The translations under genes were made by a program, and so were the position numbers. Under the pieces are notes generated by a model. It did no database searches. It worked only from the letters and a program-made list of their open reading frames with translations, and was not told the origin of the DNA. Of a stretch of 32,964 nucleotides of DNA, positions 23,120 through 31,253 are shown in pieces. Where the stretch lies: the NCBI GenBank assembly GCA_934503195.1, contig CAKSVM010000031.1, forward strand, positions 1 to 32,964, given 5' to 3'. Every line of letters starts with the position of its first letter. Positions within the stretch are counted from its first letter, which is position 1. The stretch is from an uncultured Eubacteriales bacterium (lineage in GTDB: Bacteria > Bacillota > Clostridia > Oscillospirales > CAG-272).

Positions 23120-24352
23120 ATGAATCAGCCGCTCGCCGACCGCGTAAGACCGTCGGACTTTGACGAAATGGTCGGTCAGGAAAACCTCGTCGGCAAAAAC
23201 GGAATCCTCCGCCGCATGGTCGAATCGGGTCATCTGACGAATATGATCTTCTTCGGCCCGCCCGGCACCGGAAAAACTACCGCTGCGAACATCATCGCCG
23301 AACGCTCGAACATGACTCTCCGCCGCCTGAACGCGACGACCGCGTCGCTCTCTGATGTCAAGGAGGTCATCGAGGAGACCTCGACCGTCTTCGGAAGCGC
23401 GGGGATCCTCCTCTACCTCGACGAAATCCAGTATTTCAACAAAAAACAGCAGCAGTCGCTCCTCGAATACATAGAGGACGGCCGGATCACGCTGATCGCC
23501 TCGACGACCGAAAACCCGTATTTCTACGTCTACAACGCGATAATTTCGCGCTCGGCCGTCTTCGAGTTTCGCCCGGTCGCGCCAAAGGAGATCGAAAAAT
23601 CGTTATCCCGCGCGCTAGAAAAGCTTAATTCCGAGCTGAAATCAAACGTGGCAATCGCCCCCGACGCACTCGGATACCTCTCAGGCTGCGGCGCGGGCGA
23701 CGTCAGACGGAGCCTCGGGCTCCTCGAAAACGCCTTCTACCTCGCCGACGCCGGGGATAAAAATATAACGAAAGAGACCTTGGAAAGCCTGACGCCGAAG
23801 GTTCTCGGGAGCTTCGACCGCGCGGGCGACGTCCATTATGACCTCCTCTCCTGCCTGCAAAAATCGATCCGCGGCTCAGACCCCGACGCGGCGGTCTTTT
23901 ACCTCGCAAAGCTCCTCGAAGGCGGCGACCTGATCTCGGCCTGCCGACGTCTTCAGGTGATCGCGAGCGAAGACGTAGGACTCGCGTACCCGATGGCGGC
24001 GGCGATCACAAAGGCCTGCGTCGACAGTGCGCGCGAACTCGGACTCCCCGAGGCGCGGATTCCGCTCGCCAACGCCGCGATCATGCTCGCAACCGCGCCG
24101 AAATCGAACAGCGCGGAGAGCGCGATCGACCGCGCGGCCGCCGACATTTCGGCCGGAAAAGGGCAGAACGTCCCGTCCCACCTGCACAGTCCGCAGTTCA
24201 AGGGCTACAAATATCCGCACGCTTTTCCGAACAACTGGGTCGCCCAGCAGTACCTCCCCGACGACCTGAAGGACGCGAAATATTACGAATTCGGCACGAA
24301 CAAAACCGAGCAGGCCGCCAAAGCGTATTGGGATAAAATCAAGAATCAATAG
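23120..24352 (+). CDS. rarA: Replication-associated recombination protein A (AAA+ ATPase)
   Basis: 410 residues with AAAGGA-type ribosome-binding site. RarA/MgsA/WRNIP1 ATPases act at blocked replication forks and load or remodel at SSB-coated gaps. Visible motifs: PLADRVRPSDFDEMVGQENLVG at the N-terminus, Walker A FFGPPGTGKTT near residue 49, NATTASLSDVKEVI, Walker B ILLYLDEIQYFNKKQQQSLL, sensor 1 LIASTTENPYFYVYNAIISR. The C-terminal tetramerisation domain has DAAVFYLAKLLEGGDLISACRRLQVIASEDVGLA and the end motif YLPDDLKDAKYYEFGTNKTEQAAKAYWDKIK. Walker B continues with QYFNK where most RarA proteins have HRFNK. Probably the last gene of the plus operon. Confidence 0.95.
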   Translation: MNQPLADRVRPSDFDEMVGQENLVGKNGILRRMVESGHLTNMIFFGPPGTGKTTAANIIAERSNMTLRRLNATTASLSDVKEVIEETSTVFGSAGILLYLDEIQYFNKKQQQSLLEYIEDGRITLIASTTENPYFYVYNAIISRSAVFEFRPVAPKEIEKSLSRALEKLNSELKSNVAIAPDALGYLSGCGAGDVRRSLGLLENAFYLADAGDKNITKETLESLTPKVLGSFDRAGDVHYDLLSCLQKSIRGSDPDAAVFYLAKLLEGGDLISACRRLQVIASEDVGLAYPMAAAITKACVDSARELGLPEARIPLANAAIMLATAPKSNSAESAIDRAAADISAGKGQNVPSHLHSPQFKGYKYPHAFPNNWVAQQYLPDDLKDAKYYEFGTNKTEQAAKAYWDKIKNQ

Positions 24353-24503
24353 CGCGCTGCACATATTAAAATGTCCGTTTGCCATCCCCGCAAAAAAGTC
24401 ACAAAAATCCCGGAATCCGCCGTGTAACGCAAAATTTTAATTTCAGCAATCCGCCATCGACAGCACGCTGTTCATCAGAATTCAAAAGGAGTAAATTCAG
24501 CAA

Positions 24504-25481
24504 ATGAAACTCGTACAGATAGGAAATGCCGGGCATTCAGGCTACGCGTATAAGGGCATAAAAGCGCATAATATCGACTTTTCCGCGATCTCGCCCGGAA
24601 GCGCGGGAATCGAGGCCGAAGGCACAGAATCAACATACCGAAGTCTTCAGAACCGAGGCTTCAGCCCGAAATTATACGCCGATTATAAGGAAATGTTCGA
24701 ATCGGAAAAGCCGGATATCGCGATCGTCGATCCGTGGTTCAATGATCACGGCAAGATCTCGCTTTTCGCGCTCGAGCACGGCATAAATGTCTTCTGCGAC
24801 AAACCGGTCGCGACCGACTTTGAAACGCTCGAAAAAATCAGGAATTGTGATAAAGCCAAGCTCGCAGCGATGTTCGAAACGCGTACCGAACCAGCCTTCA
24901 AAGCCGTCAAAAAAGCGATCGAAGAGGGAAGAATCGGCAAAGTCCGCATGATGGATTCGCGCAAATCCTATAAGCTCGGAACCCGCCCGGAATTCTACTC
25001 GTCGCGCTCGACCTATTGCGGTATAATCCCATGGGTCGCGATCCACGCGATCGACTGGATGGCGTGGCTTTCGGGCGAAAAATACACCGCCGTCAATTCC
25101 GCCGCGGTCTCGCGCCTTGATAACGAAGGAAACGGCGACATGGACATAACCTCGGCCGCGCAGTTCATGATGACAAACGACGTCATCGCGACGGTCACCG
25201 CTGATATGTTCCGCCCGCAGTCGGCTCCGACGCACGGCGACGACCGTGTCAGAGTCGTCGGAACGAAGGGGGTAATCGAGATAACCGCCGGAAAAGCGAC
25301 GATAATCTCAGACGATATCCCCGGCACAGCCGAGCTTCCACCCGAACCCGCCGGAGACATTTTCGAGGATTTCCTCGATCAGCTCTCGGGTAAAAAAAAT
25401 CACCTCACAAAAGAGTCGTGCATCGACTCGACCTACTGGGCGCTCGCCGCCGATAAGAAGGCCTGCGAGCGTTTCAGGTAA
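24504..25481 (+). CDS. Gfo/Idh/MocA family NAD(P)-dependent oxidoreductase
   Basis: 325 residues with AAGGAG upstream. The N-terminal Rossmann domain begins MKLVQIGNAGHSGYAY, a variant of the GxGxxG dinucleotide loop. The family motif appears as INVFCDKPVATDFETLEKI, in which the Lys of [ED]KP is the conserved catalytic residue. The C-terminal domain holds WVAIHAIDWMAWLSG, with His and Asp at the positions used as substrate or catalytic residues in relatives. Members oxidise or reduce sugars, inositols and derivatives; nothing in the neighbourhood identifies the substrate. The upstream 50 nt resemble the leader of the marR gene at 26346 (dyad, then AAAGGAGTAAA). Confidence 0.9.
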   Translation: MKLVQIGNAGHSGYAYKGIKAHNIDFSAISPGSAGIEAEGTESTYRSLQNRGFSPKLYADYKEMFESEKPDIAIVDPWFNDHGKISLFALEHGINVFCDKPVATDFETLEKIRNCDKAKLAAMFETRTEPAFKAVKKAIEEGRIGKVRMMDSRKSYKLGTRPEFYSSRSTYCGIIPWVAIHAIDWMAWLSGEKYTAVNSAAVSRLDNEGNGDMDITSAAQFMMTNDVIATVTADMFRPQSAPTHGDDRVRVVGTKGVIEITAGKATIISDDIPGTAELPPEPAGDIFEDFLDQLSGKKNHLTKESCIDSTYWALAADKKACERFR

Positions 25482-25517
25482 TTGTAATCTATAATCATCA
25501 TAGAAGGATAGCGTGTT

Positions 25518-26297
25518 ATGAATCGCAATTTTCGCATTCTCGCTCTGGGCGACGTAGTAGGCCCCGAAGCGGTGAAATACCTCTCGTCAACACTCTGGAG
25601 CTACCGGAAAGAGCATAATATCAACATGGTCGTCTGCAACGCCGAAAACTCCGCGATCGGAAACGGCCTCGACCCGCAGAGCGCGGATAAACTCCTCGCG
25701 TCGGGCTGTGACATCCTGACTGGAGGAAACCACATTTTTCGAAAAAAAGAGATCCGGAGCTACCTAGACAGCAGTCTCGAAGTAATCCGCCCGGCAAATT
25801 ATCCGATCGACGCGCCGGGCTCGGGTCACACAACGATTTCAATTGACGGCTACCGCGTCCTCGTGATAAATATTCTCGGTGTGGTCTTCATGGAACCGCT
25901 CGCTTGTCCGTTCGCGACGATCGACCGGATCCTTGAAAGGGAAGAGGGCCGCTACGATTTCGCCGCGCTTGACATTCACGCCGAAACGACGAGCGAAAAA
26001 ATCGCCCTCGCGCGTTACTTCGACGGAAAAATCAATTGTATTTTCGGCACTCACACCCACGTCGCGACCGCCGACGAGCAGATTCTCCCGCGCGGAAGCG
26101 GCTACATCACCGATCTCGGCATGACAGGTCCCTCAGAAAGCGTCCTCGGAATTCGTTCAGACATAATAATCGAAAAAATGCGCACAAAGCTCCCGGTCAA
26201 ATTCGAACTCGCCACCGGAAATATCAAAGCAAACGGAGCGATATTCGAGCTTGACATAAACAGAAAGTGCGTTTCGGTCGAAAGAATCTCATTCTGA
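25518..26297 (+). CDS. ymdB: YmdB family metallophosphoesterase (2',3'-cyclic nucleotide phosphodiesterase)
   Basis: 259 residues. B. subtilis YmdB is a dinuclear-metal phosphodiesterase acting on 2',3'-cAMP, and it affects biofilm and motility decisions. Metal-ligand motifs are recognisable: ILALGDVVG, NAENSAIGNG, GGNHIFRKKEI (usually GNHTWDKKEI), LDIHAETTSEKIALA, FGTHTHVATADEQILPRGSGYITDLGMTGPSESVLG. The Asp, Glu/Asn, Asn-His and three later His positions all appear intact. Length fits the family. It lies in a plus-strand run between the oxidoreductase and marR. Its TGA overlaps the first base of the 30-bp repeat at 26297. Confidence 0.93.
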   Translation: MNRNFRILALGDVVGPEAVKYLSSTLWSYRKEHNINMVVCNAENSAIGNGLDPQSADKLLASGCDILTGGNHIFRKKEIRSYLDSSLEVIRPANYPIDAPGSGHTTISIDGYRVLVINILGVVFMEPLACPFATIDRILEREEGRYDFAALDIHAETTSEKIALARYFDGKINCIFGTHTHVATADEQILPRGSGYITDLGMTGPSESVLGIRSDIIIEKMRTKLPVKFELATGNIKANGAIFELDINRKCVSVERISF

Positions 26298-26326
26298 CAG
26301 CGTGCTATCGAACGCGCATAGTTAAA
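26297..26326 (+). repeat. 30-bp element, left copy (upstream of marR)
   Basis: Begins ACAGCGTGCTATCGAACGCG and ends GTTAAA. It matches 29 of 30 bases of the reverse complement of 27518-27547. It contains the dyad ACAGC-GT-GCTAT. It lies directly between the ymdB stop and the marR ribosome-binding site. Confidence 0.85.
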
Positions 26327-26345
26327 CGAAAGGAGTAAAATTAAG

Positions 26346-26768
26346 ATGAAGACATATCCGATCGGCCGCGACCTGAAGCTTCTCGTCAGCCGCTTCGAAT
26401 CGGCCGCGAACCGCGAGCTTCTGCCGCTCGGCATAACCGCCGCTCAGGCGCAGCTTCTGATAATCCTCGACAACTCGACCGACACCCTGATGCCGCAGAA
26501 AAATCTCGAAAAGGCCGCCGGAGCGTCACAGGCGAGCGTCGCGGGAATCGTCTCGCGTCTCGAATCAAAGGGGCTCGTCACCTGTAAGCGCGACGGCGAA
26601 GACCGCCGGATTCAGCTCGTCGCGATAACCGAAAAGGGAAGTGAACTCTGCGAATCCGCCTTTGACGCGCTGAAAACCGCCGAACAAAAGGTCTTCAAAA
26701 ATCTCACTCCCGAAGAATTTTCGCTGTATTCCTCACTCATCAAAAAGCTCGGTATCGACGAAGCATAG
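26346..26768 (+). CDS. MarR family transcriptional regulator
   Basis: 140 residues, a normal MarR length. The winged helix-turn-helix is clear in the middle: MPQKNLEKAAGASQASVAGIVSRLESKGLVTCKRDGEDRRIQLVAITEKGSEL, comprising recognition helix, wing and the DxR signature. N- and C-terminal helices form the dimerisation region. MarR proteins bind palindromic operators near their own promoters and often respond to phenolic compounds or oxidation. There is one Cys in the wing start (VTCKRD) and one after it (ELCES), so redox sensing is possible but unproven. It has an AAAGGAG site and a 30-bp repeat just upstream that could be its operator. It is convergent with nth. Confidence 0.92.
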   Translation: MKTYPIGRDLKLLVSRFESAANRELLPLGITAAQAQLLIILDNSTDTLMPQKNLEKAAGASQASVAGIVSRLESKGLVTCKRDGEDRRIQLVAITEKGSELCESAFDALKTAEQKVFKNLTPEEFSLYSSLIKKLGIDEA

Positions 26769-26793
26769 CGCACTTTCGATCGCAATTGTTCAG
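26765..26793 (+). repeat. Divergent third copy of the 30-bp element between marR and nth
   Basis: Begins ATAGCGCACTTTCGATCGC and agrees with the copy at 26297 at most of the first 19 positions, then drifts. It overlaps the marR stop codon and the nth stop region, so coding constraint may explain part of the match. Confidence 0.4.
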
Positions 26794-27431
26794 CCGTTTC
26801 CCGCGTGGGCGCAGAATTTCCTCAGCCGACAATTTTCGCATTTCGGACTCCGTGCCGAACATACATCCCGCCCGAAATTCACAATCCTGTGGCAGAAATC
26901 CGCCGATTTCGCGGGTTCGATAAGCGGCACGAGAATCTTTTCAACCTTCACCGGATCCTTAAGCTCCTCGGGATAAAACCCGAGCCGCCCGCAGATTCTT
27001 ATGCAGTGAGTATCCGCGACGATCGCGGGCTTCCCATAAATGTCGCCGAGCAGCAGATTCGCGATCTTCCGCCCGACTCCGGGAAATTTCAGAAGCTCGT
27101 CCATCTCGTCCGGAATCACGCCGTGATACTCATAAACGAGCATCCGGCAGGAATCCCTTATATTCTTCGCCTTCGTTTTGTATAATCCGCAGGGGCGCAC
27201 GATCTCCTCCAGCTCCGAAAGCTCGCATTCCGCGATCGACTCGACCGTCGGAAACCGCTCAAAAAGCTCCTTGCAGACAATATTCACGCGCGCGTCGGTA
27301 CACTGCGCCGAAAGCCGCCCCATGATCAGAAGCTTCCAGCCCTCGCCGCCCGACTCAAGCGCGCACTGCGCCTCGGGATACATTTCCTCAAGTGCCGCGG
27401 AAATCTTCGCGGCTTTTTCCTTGTCCATCAT
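26790..27431 (-). CDS. nth: Endonuclease III
   Basis: 213 residues from the first of two adjacent ATGs at 27431, with GAGGT about 8 nt upstream; longer in-frame starts fall in the promoter. Endonuclease III is a bifunctional DNA glycosylase/AP lyase removing oxidised pyrimidines. Visible: LIMGRLSAQCTDARVNIVCKELF, the helix-hairpin-helix LLKFPGVGRKIANLLLGDIYG with the catalytic Lys in GVGRKIA, the catalytic Asp in AIVADTHCIRI, and the [4Fe-4S] loop C-x6-C-x2-C-x5-C (CSARSPKCENCRLRKFC). Nothing is missing. It is convergent with marR, with a 21-nt gap, and has its own consensus promoter. Confidence 0.96.
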   Translation of the reverse strand: MMDKEKAAKISAALEEMYPEAQCALESGGEGWKLLIMGRLSAQCTDARVNIVCKELFERFPTVESIAECELSELEEIVRPCGLYKTKAKNIRDSCRMLVYEYHGVIPDEMDELLKFPGVGRKIANLLLGDIYGKPAIVADTHCIRICGRLGFYPEELKDPVKVEKILVPLIEPAKSADFCHRIVNFGRDVCSARSPKCENCRLRKFCAHAGNG

Positions 27432-27464
27432 TATTATCGACCTCGATGTGTTCTTTTTAATTAA

Positions 27465-27493
27465 ATTATACCACATCAAGGTCTTAATGTCAA
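27465..27493 (-). promoter_or_regulatory. SigA-type promoter of nth
   Basis: TTGACA (27488-27493), 17 bp, TATAAT (27465-27470) on the minus strand, about 28 nt before the predicted nth start. The right copy of the 30-bp repeat lies 24 bp upstream of the -35. Confidence 0.88.
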
Positions 27494-27517
27494 GAGGAAT
27501 CTTTTTTAATTACCATT

Positions 27518-27547
27518 TTTAACCATGCGCGTTCGATAGCACGCTGT
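27518..27547 (-). repeat. 30-bp element, right copy (upstream of nth)
   Basis: The reverse complement reads ACAGCGTGCTATCGAACGCG and ends GGTTAAA, one base different from the copy at 26297-26326. Relative to the downstream gene it has the same orientation as the copy before marR. Confidence 0.85.
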
Positions 27548-27554
27548 AAATCCC

Positions 27555-27592
27555 GCCGCGCGTTCCGGAAAATCCGTCGGAAACCGCGCGGC
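27555..27592 (-). terminator. Possible terminator hairpin of spoIIE
   Basis: GCCGCGCG (27555-27562) pairs with CGCGCGGC (27585-27592), and an inner TTCCGG/CCGTCGGAA region can extend it. It lies 10 nt after the spoIIE stop. The tail is only GGGATTT on the minus strand, so it is a weak intrinsic terminator or a 3'-end stabiliser. Confidence 0.5.
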
Positions 27593-27602
27593 ATTTCTGT
27601 TT

Positions 27603-30014
27603 TTATTCAGTTGTGACGCCGTTTTCCGGCGCGTCGCAAATCTTCAGCAAAACCGACGTCATGTCGTCGCTCCGTGGGTTATTCAGAGCCGCGCCATCGA
27701 GAATTTTCTCCGCCATCAGCTGAAGATCGTCGATCCATTCATAGGTCAGCATATTCGCCAGCCACACCCCATCCTCCAGCGACTGCGCGACCCCATCGCT
27801 CAGCATGACAATGATATCTCCGCTCTCAAGGTCGAATTTGATCTGCTCCGCGTCGAGCGCGGGCATGATGCCGATAGGCACCGTTTTTGACTGGAGCTTG
27901 TAGAGATTACCGCCGCGCAGAACGAATGAGGGTGCCGCGCCGCTTTTGACGAACGCCGCCTTTCCCGACAGGAGATCGATCTCGGCGAGGTCGATCGTCG
28001 CCGAGCATTCGCCCGGCCGGTTCCTGAGAAAACCGTGCAGCATTTCGAGAGTTATAGCCTTTCCGTTTCCGCCAGAGAGGAGCTGTTCGGCAAAAACCCC
28101 GCATAGCTTCGAGGTCAGAGCCGCCTCCCGTCCGCTTCCCATTCCGTCCGAGATCATCGAGTAGAAATAATCCTCCCGCGTCTCAAAGGTAAGGGCAGTG
28201 TCTCCGTTCGCGCTCTCGCTCTCGCGCACGCTGGTGGCACGCGCGCATTCGACGCTGTAGCGTCTGGCGGAGGACATCGACATCTCAACCCTCTCCCCAT
28301 CGATGTTGAAGCTCGGACGTGTGAGCCTCGTGTGTAAGATATTTTCGGTCATGCGGCGGATTTCATCCGCGCCGAGCCGAAGCCCGGCGAGTTCAACGCC
28401 GCTTATGTACACCTGCTTTCTTCTCGCGCCCCAGCAGAGTACCCTCGAGCCGGGCATATCCATATACCTGAGCGACCGACCGAGCTTCGCGGTCCGATCG
28501 GAATCGACGCGGTACTCGGCGTCGTTTTCGGAAATCGAGTCGGCGAGCAGCTTCGACAGCGATTCGTAATCAATGGCAAAAGCCTCTGTTTTGTCGTTTC
28601 TGATTAAGCCTTCGACAAGCTCGGCCGTCCCCCGGTCAATATCCGAAATTATATGATCGAGATTGTAGCACCGCTCGCGAAGCCAGCCGGGAACCGTTTC
28701 GGGATCGACACGTCCCGTTTTGTAAAGCCCGGTCGTGATCTTTGCACGCGCGTCGAGCGTTGACGTGCATTCCCGCTCAAGGCAGAGCGAGGAAAGGGAA
28801 CACCTTCCGCAGTGATCGTCAAAGGCACTGTCGCAGATCTGCTTCAGATCAATTATTCCCGGCCTGCGAAGTCTGTCGGAGAGCGTGTAGATAATATCAG
28901 ACAGCCGCCCGAGCGCGCCCGAGAGCGAATTCATGCGAAGCACCGTGTCAGCCTGCTTTTTTTCAAGAATCACAGCCTCATCGTCCTTTTTTGATGTGTC
29001 AGGCTCCGCGAAGGCCGGAACCTTCGGAAGAAGCCCGTAATATGACAGCGGCATGAAGACGGTCACCGCGCCGAGCGTGTCGGGAAGCAGATTCTTTAGA
29101 GCCTCAAACCCGTCGGTCGACACGCCGAGAATAAGCGGGACAATGACCCCGCAAACAGCCGCCGCGATCCTCGAAAGCTTCCATAAAAGCCCGGCGCAGA
29201 GTCCGGCCGCCGCGAAGAAGGTCCCCTCGCCGCCCGCCACGATTCCGGCCGCCAGTCCCGCCGCGCAGCCGCGTAAAGCCCCCTCGACCCCGCCGCGCGA
29301 CGCCGCCCAGAGCGCGACTCCGAGCGCGGCGATGTTCGCCGGGGAAAAGCCGAGGAACTCATATCCGCGAAGCGAGAAGATCAGCATGAGTCCGAGAGTG
29401 ATGATTCCGACCGACCTTTTCGCCAGATACTTTTCGTCGTCAGTGAAGAGCATCGAGAGCCCGAGCGTCAGCGCGGGGCAGAACAGAGTCCCGGTGAGAA
29501 GCCCGAAGAGATCGTAGTAAAGAAACCCGCCCGAAATCAGCCTGAACATTCCGAACGAAAACGCGAGTAAAGCCGATACCGCGCATCTCACGAGCGGAAC
29601 CTGAGCCGAGGCGTTCATTGAGATCATCCCGGCGATGACCCCGGCCGGATCAACCGTTTTCTTTTCCCCGGCCTGAACCTTCCGCCGCCCGCCGCGCGCC
29701 ATCATAAGCGAAGTCGCGCAGCGTAACATAAGCCCGGCCGTGTAGGTCACGGCGAGAGACGCCGCGTAGCCCTTTGAGAAGAGAGCCGAGACGAGAAGCC
29801 CGGCGTAAGCCACGCCGATGCCTTTTCCGACCGCGCCGAGAAACGCGATTCCGAGCGGATAGCATCCGAATATTCCTCCCGCGCGTCCGAAGAGAAACGC
29901 CGCCATAAGAAGCAAAGCGTTCTTAATGATCATCGCGGAGACCGCCGCCCTGTCCTTTGTCCTCATATGCCCCCGGATTCTGTCCGAGAGACTTAAAACC
30001 TTTCCGACTGCCAT
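27603..30014 (-). CDS. spoIIE: Stage II sporulation protein E (membrane serine phosphatase)
   Basis: 803 residues, close to the 827 of B. subtilis. SpoIIE dephosphorylates SpoIIAA to release SigF in the forespore and interacts with the FtsZ division machinery. The N-terminal ~320 residues are strongly hydrophobic and fit the ~10-helix membrane domain (AFLFGRAGGIFGCYPLGIAFLGAVG and following helices). A central linker carries a Cys-rich stretch, CDSAFDDHCGRCSLSSLCLEREC, typical of clostridial homologs. The C-terminal PPM/PP2C domain shows YSMISDGMGSGREAALTSKL and DIIVMLSDGVAQSLED with the metal-binding Asp residues, and VPIGIMPALD. It indicates a spore-forming lineage. It is monocistronic as far as can be seen. 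Confidence 0.96.
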   Translation of the reverse strand: MAVGKVLSLSDRIRGHMRTKDRAAVSAMIIKNALLLMAAFLFGRAGGIFGCYPLGIAFLGAVGKGIGVAYAGLLVSALFSKGYAASLAVTYTAGLMLRCATSLMMARGGRRKVQAGEKKTVDPAGVIAGMISMNASAQVPLVRCAVSALLAFSFGMFRLISGGFLYYDLFGLLTGTLFCPALTLGLSMLFTDDEKYLAKRSVGIITLGLMLIFSLRGYEFLGFSPANIAALGVALWAASRGGVEGALRGCAAGLAAGIVAGGEGTFFAAAGLCAGLLWKLSRIAAAVCGVIVPLILGVSTDGFEALKNLLPDTLGAVTVFMPLSYYGLLPKVPAFAEPDTSKKDDEAVILEKKQADTVLRMNSLSGALGRLSDIIYTLSDRLRRPGIIDLKQICDSAFDDHCGRCSLSSLCLERECTSTLDARAKITTGLYKTGRVDPETVPGWLRERCYNLDHIISDIDRGTAELVEGLIRNDKTEAFAIDYESLSKLLADSISENDAEYRVDSDRTAKLGRSLRYMDMPGSRVLCWGARRKQVYISGVELAGLRLGADEIRRMTENILHTRLTRPSFNIDGERVEMSMSSARRYSVECARATSVRESESANGDTALTFETREDYFYSMISDGMGSGREAALTSKLCGVFAEQLLSGGNGKAITLEMLHGFLRNRPGECSATIDLAEIDLLSGKAAFVKSGAAPSFVLRGGNLYKLQSKTVPIGIMPALDAEQIKFDLESGDIIVMLSDGVAQSLEDGVWLANMLTYEWIDDLQLMAEKILDGAALNNPRSDDMTSVLLKICDAPENGVTTE

Positions 30015-30081
30015 TTCAAAAAATTCCTTTCACATCCGTTTGATTTTTGCGCGTCACGCGCTCTATGCGTCCTGTGCGAAT

Positions 30082-30115
30082 ATTATACCACAAACTTCCA
30101 AATTCGCTTGTCGTT
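30082..30115 (-). promoter_or_regulatory. Probable spoIIE promoter with Spo0A-box-like sequence at -35
   Basis: A TATAAT -10 (30082-30087, minus strand) lacks a TTGACA-like -35 at 17 bp. At the -35 position the opposite strand has TGTCGTT (30109-30115), a 5-of-7 match to the 0A box TGNCGAA. In B. subtilis the spoIIE promoter is Spo0A-activated with a box in that region. The -10 is well supported; the box is tentative. Confidence 0.5.
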
Positions 30116-30268
30116 TCCTGTATGCGCTTTCGGCTCGGGAAATGGCGGGAATGTCAAACCCGGCCGTTTTTGGAGGATATCCGGTAAAAGTACGTCACAC
30201 ATTCCCTCTTTTGCCACCGATTTCACGGAATAAGACTTAAAAATTCAATAAAAATACAGGAATTGTTA

Positions 30269-30297
30269 TTGCATTTTGCAAAGGAGTTTGGTATAAT
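30269..30297 (+). promoter_or_regulatory. SigA-type promoter of nfnA-nfnB
   Basis: TTGCAT (30269-30274), 17 bp, TATAAT (30292-30297). The transcript would start near 30304, immediately at a hairpin (GGC..GCGGG at 30306-30315 with CCCGC..GCC at 30324-30331), then GGAAGGGAGAG before the nfnA start. The rest of the 341-nt spoIIE-nfnA gap shows no gene. Confidence 0.75.
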
Positions 30298-30355
30298 ATA
30301 ATGGTGGCAAGCGGGTGCCTCTGCCCGCGCCAAATTCCGGAAGGGAGAGAACTCA

Positions 30356-31189
30356 ATGTATAAGATAGTAAGCAAAAAACCACTTAATCCCACAGTCACG
30401 ATGATGGATATCGAAGCCCCGCTCGTCGCCGCCAAGGCAAAGCCCGGCCAGTTCATCATCCTCCGTGTCGACACTGACGGAGAGCGCATTCCGCTGACGA
30501 TAGCGGGATATGACCGCGAAGCCGGAACCGTAAAGATCATCTTCCAGATCGTCGGCGCGACCACACTCAAACTGAACCATAAGGAAGCCGGGGAATACCT
30601 CGAGGACTTCGTCGGCCCGCTCGGAACCGCGACCGAGGTCGAAGGCCTCAAAAAGGTCTGCATCGTCGGAGGCGGAGTCGGCTGCGCGATCGCGCTCCCG
30701 ATAGCCGAGGAGCTGCACCGGATGGGCTGTGAGGTCACATCGGTCATCGGATTCAGAAGCAAGGATCTCCTGATCCTCGAGGACGAGTTCAGAGCCGCCT
30801 CGTCGAAGCTCTACGTAATGACCGACGACGGCTCGTACGGAACCAAGGGTAACGTCTGCGCGCCGCTCAACGAGATGTTCGCGGCCGGAGAGAAGTTCGA
30901 TAAGGTCATAACGATAGGACCGCTCATCATGATGAAATTCGTCGTCGAGGCCGTCAGACCGACCGGAATCCCCTGCGTCGTCTCGATGAACCCGATCATG
31001 ATCGACGGAACCGGAATGTGCGGCGGATGCCGTCTCATCGTCGGCGGAAAGACGAAGTTCGCCTGTGTCGACGGGCCCGATTTCGACGGCTACGAGGTTG
31101 ATTTCGACACGGCGATGGAGCGCGGAACGATGTACCGTGACTTTGAGCGCCACGCCTACGAAGAGACCTGCAACCTTTTCAATAAATAA
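30356..31189 (+). CDS. nfnA: NfnA/SudB-type FAD/NAD(P)-binding subunit of a flavin oxidoreductase
   Basis: 277 residues. Together with the next gene it forms the NfnAB complex (NADH-dependent reduced ferredoxin:NADP+ oxidoreductase), also annotated as sulfide dehydrogenase SudBA. The ferredoxin-reductase-like FAD domain is at residues ~1-95 (AKPGQFIILRVDTDGERIPLTIAGYD), the NAD-binding domain follows (KVCIVGGGVGCAIALPIAEEL). The C-terminal [2Fe-2S] motif reads DGTGMCGGCRLIVGGKTKFACVDGPDFDGYEVDFD. An Asp stands where PyrK relatives have the first Cys, which is the known one-Asp/three-Cys ligation of NfnA and argues against PyrK. Classic electron bifurcation versus sulfide dehydrogenase cannot be settled from sequence. 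Confidence 0.88.
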   Translation: MYKIVSKKPLNPTVTMMDIEAPLVAAKAKPGQFIILRVDTDGERIPLTIAGYDREAGTVKIIFQIVGATTLKLNHKEAGEYLEDFVGPLGTATEVEGLKKVCIVGGGVGCAIALPIAEELHRMGCEVTSVIGFRSKDLLILEDEFRAASSKLYVMTDDGSYGTKGNVCAPLNEMFAAGEKFDKVITIGPLIMMKFVVEAVRPTGIPCVVSMNPIMIDGTGMCGGCRLIVGGKTKFACVDGPDFDGYEVDFDTAMERGTMYRDFERHAYEETCNLFNK

Positions 31190-31253
31190 AAAACGATCCC
31201 CTGACAAAAAGCGCGAAAAGCCATTGTCAAGGGAAGAAAGGAAAGAATTCATC

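Noticed and set aside
26297..27547. A complete insertion sequence bounded by the 30-bp inverted repeats
   Set aside because: The segment encodes only MarR and endonuclease III, with no transposase and no visible target-site duplication.
31065..31253. N-terminal extension of nfnB upstream of the ATG at 31254
   Set aside because: The extension overlaps the end of nfnA in another frame and is low-complexity basic sequence. The family N-terminus starts near 31254.
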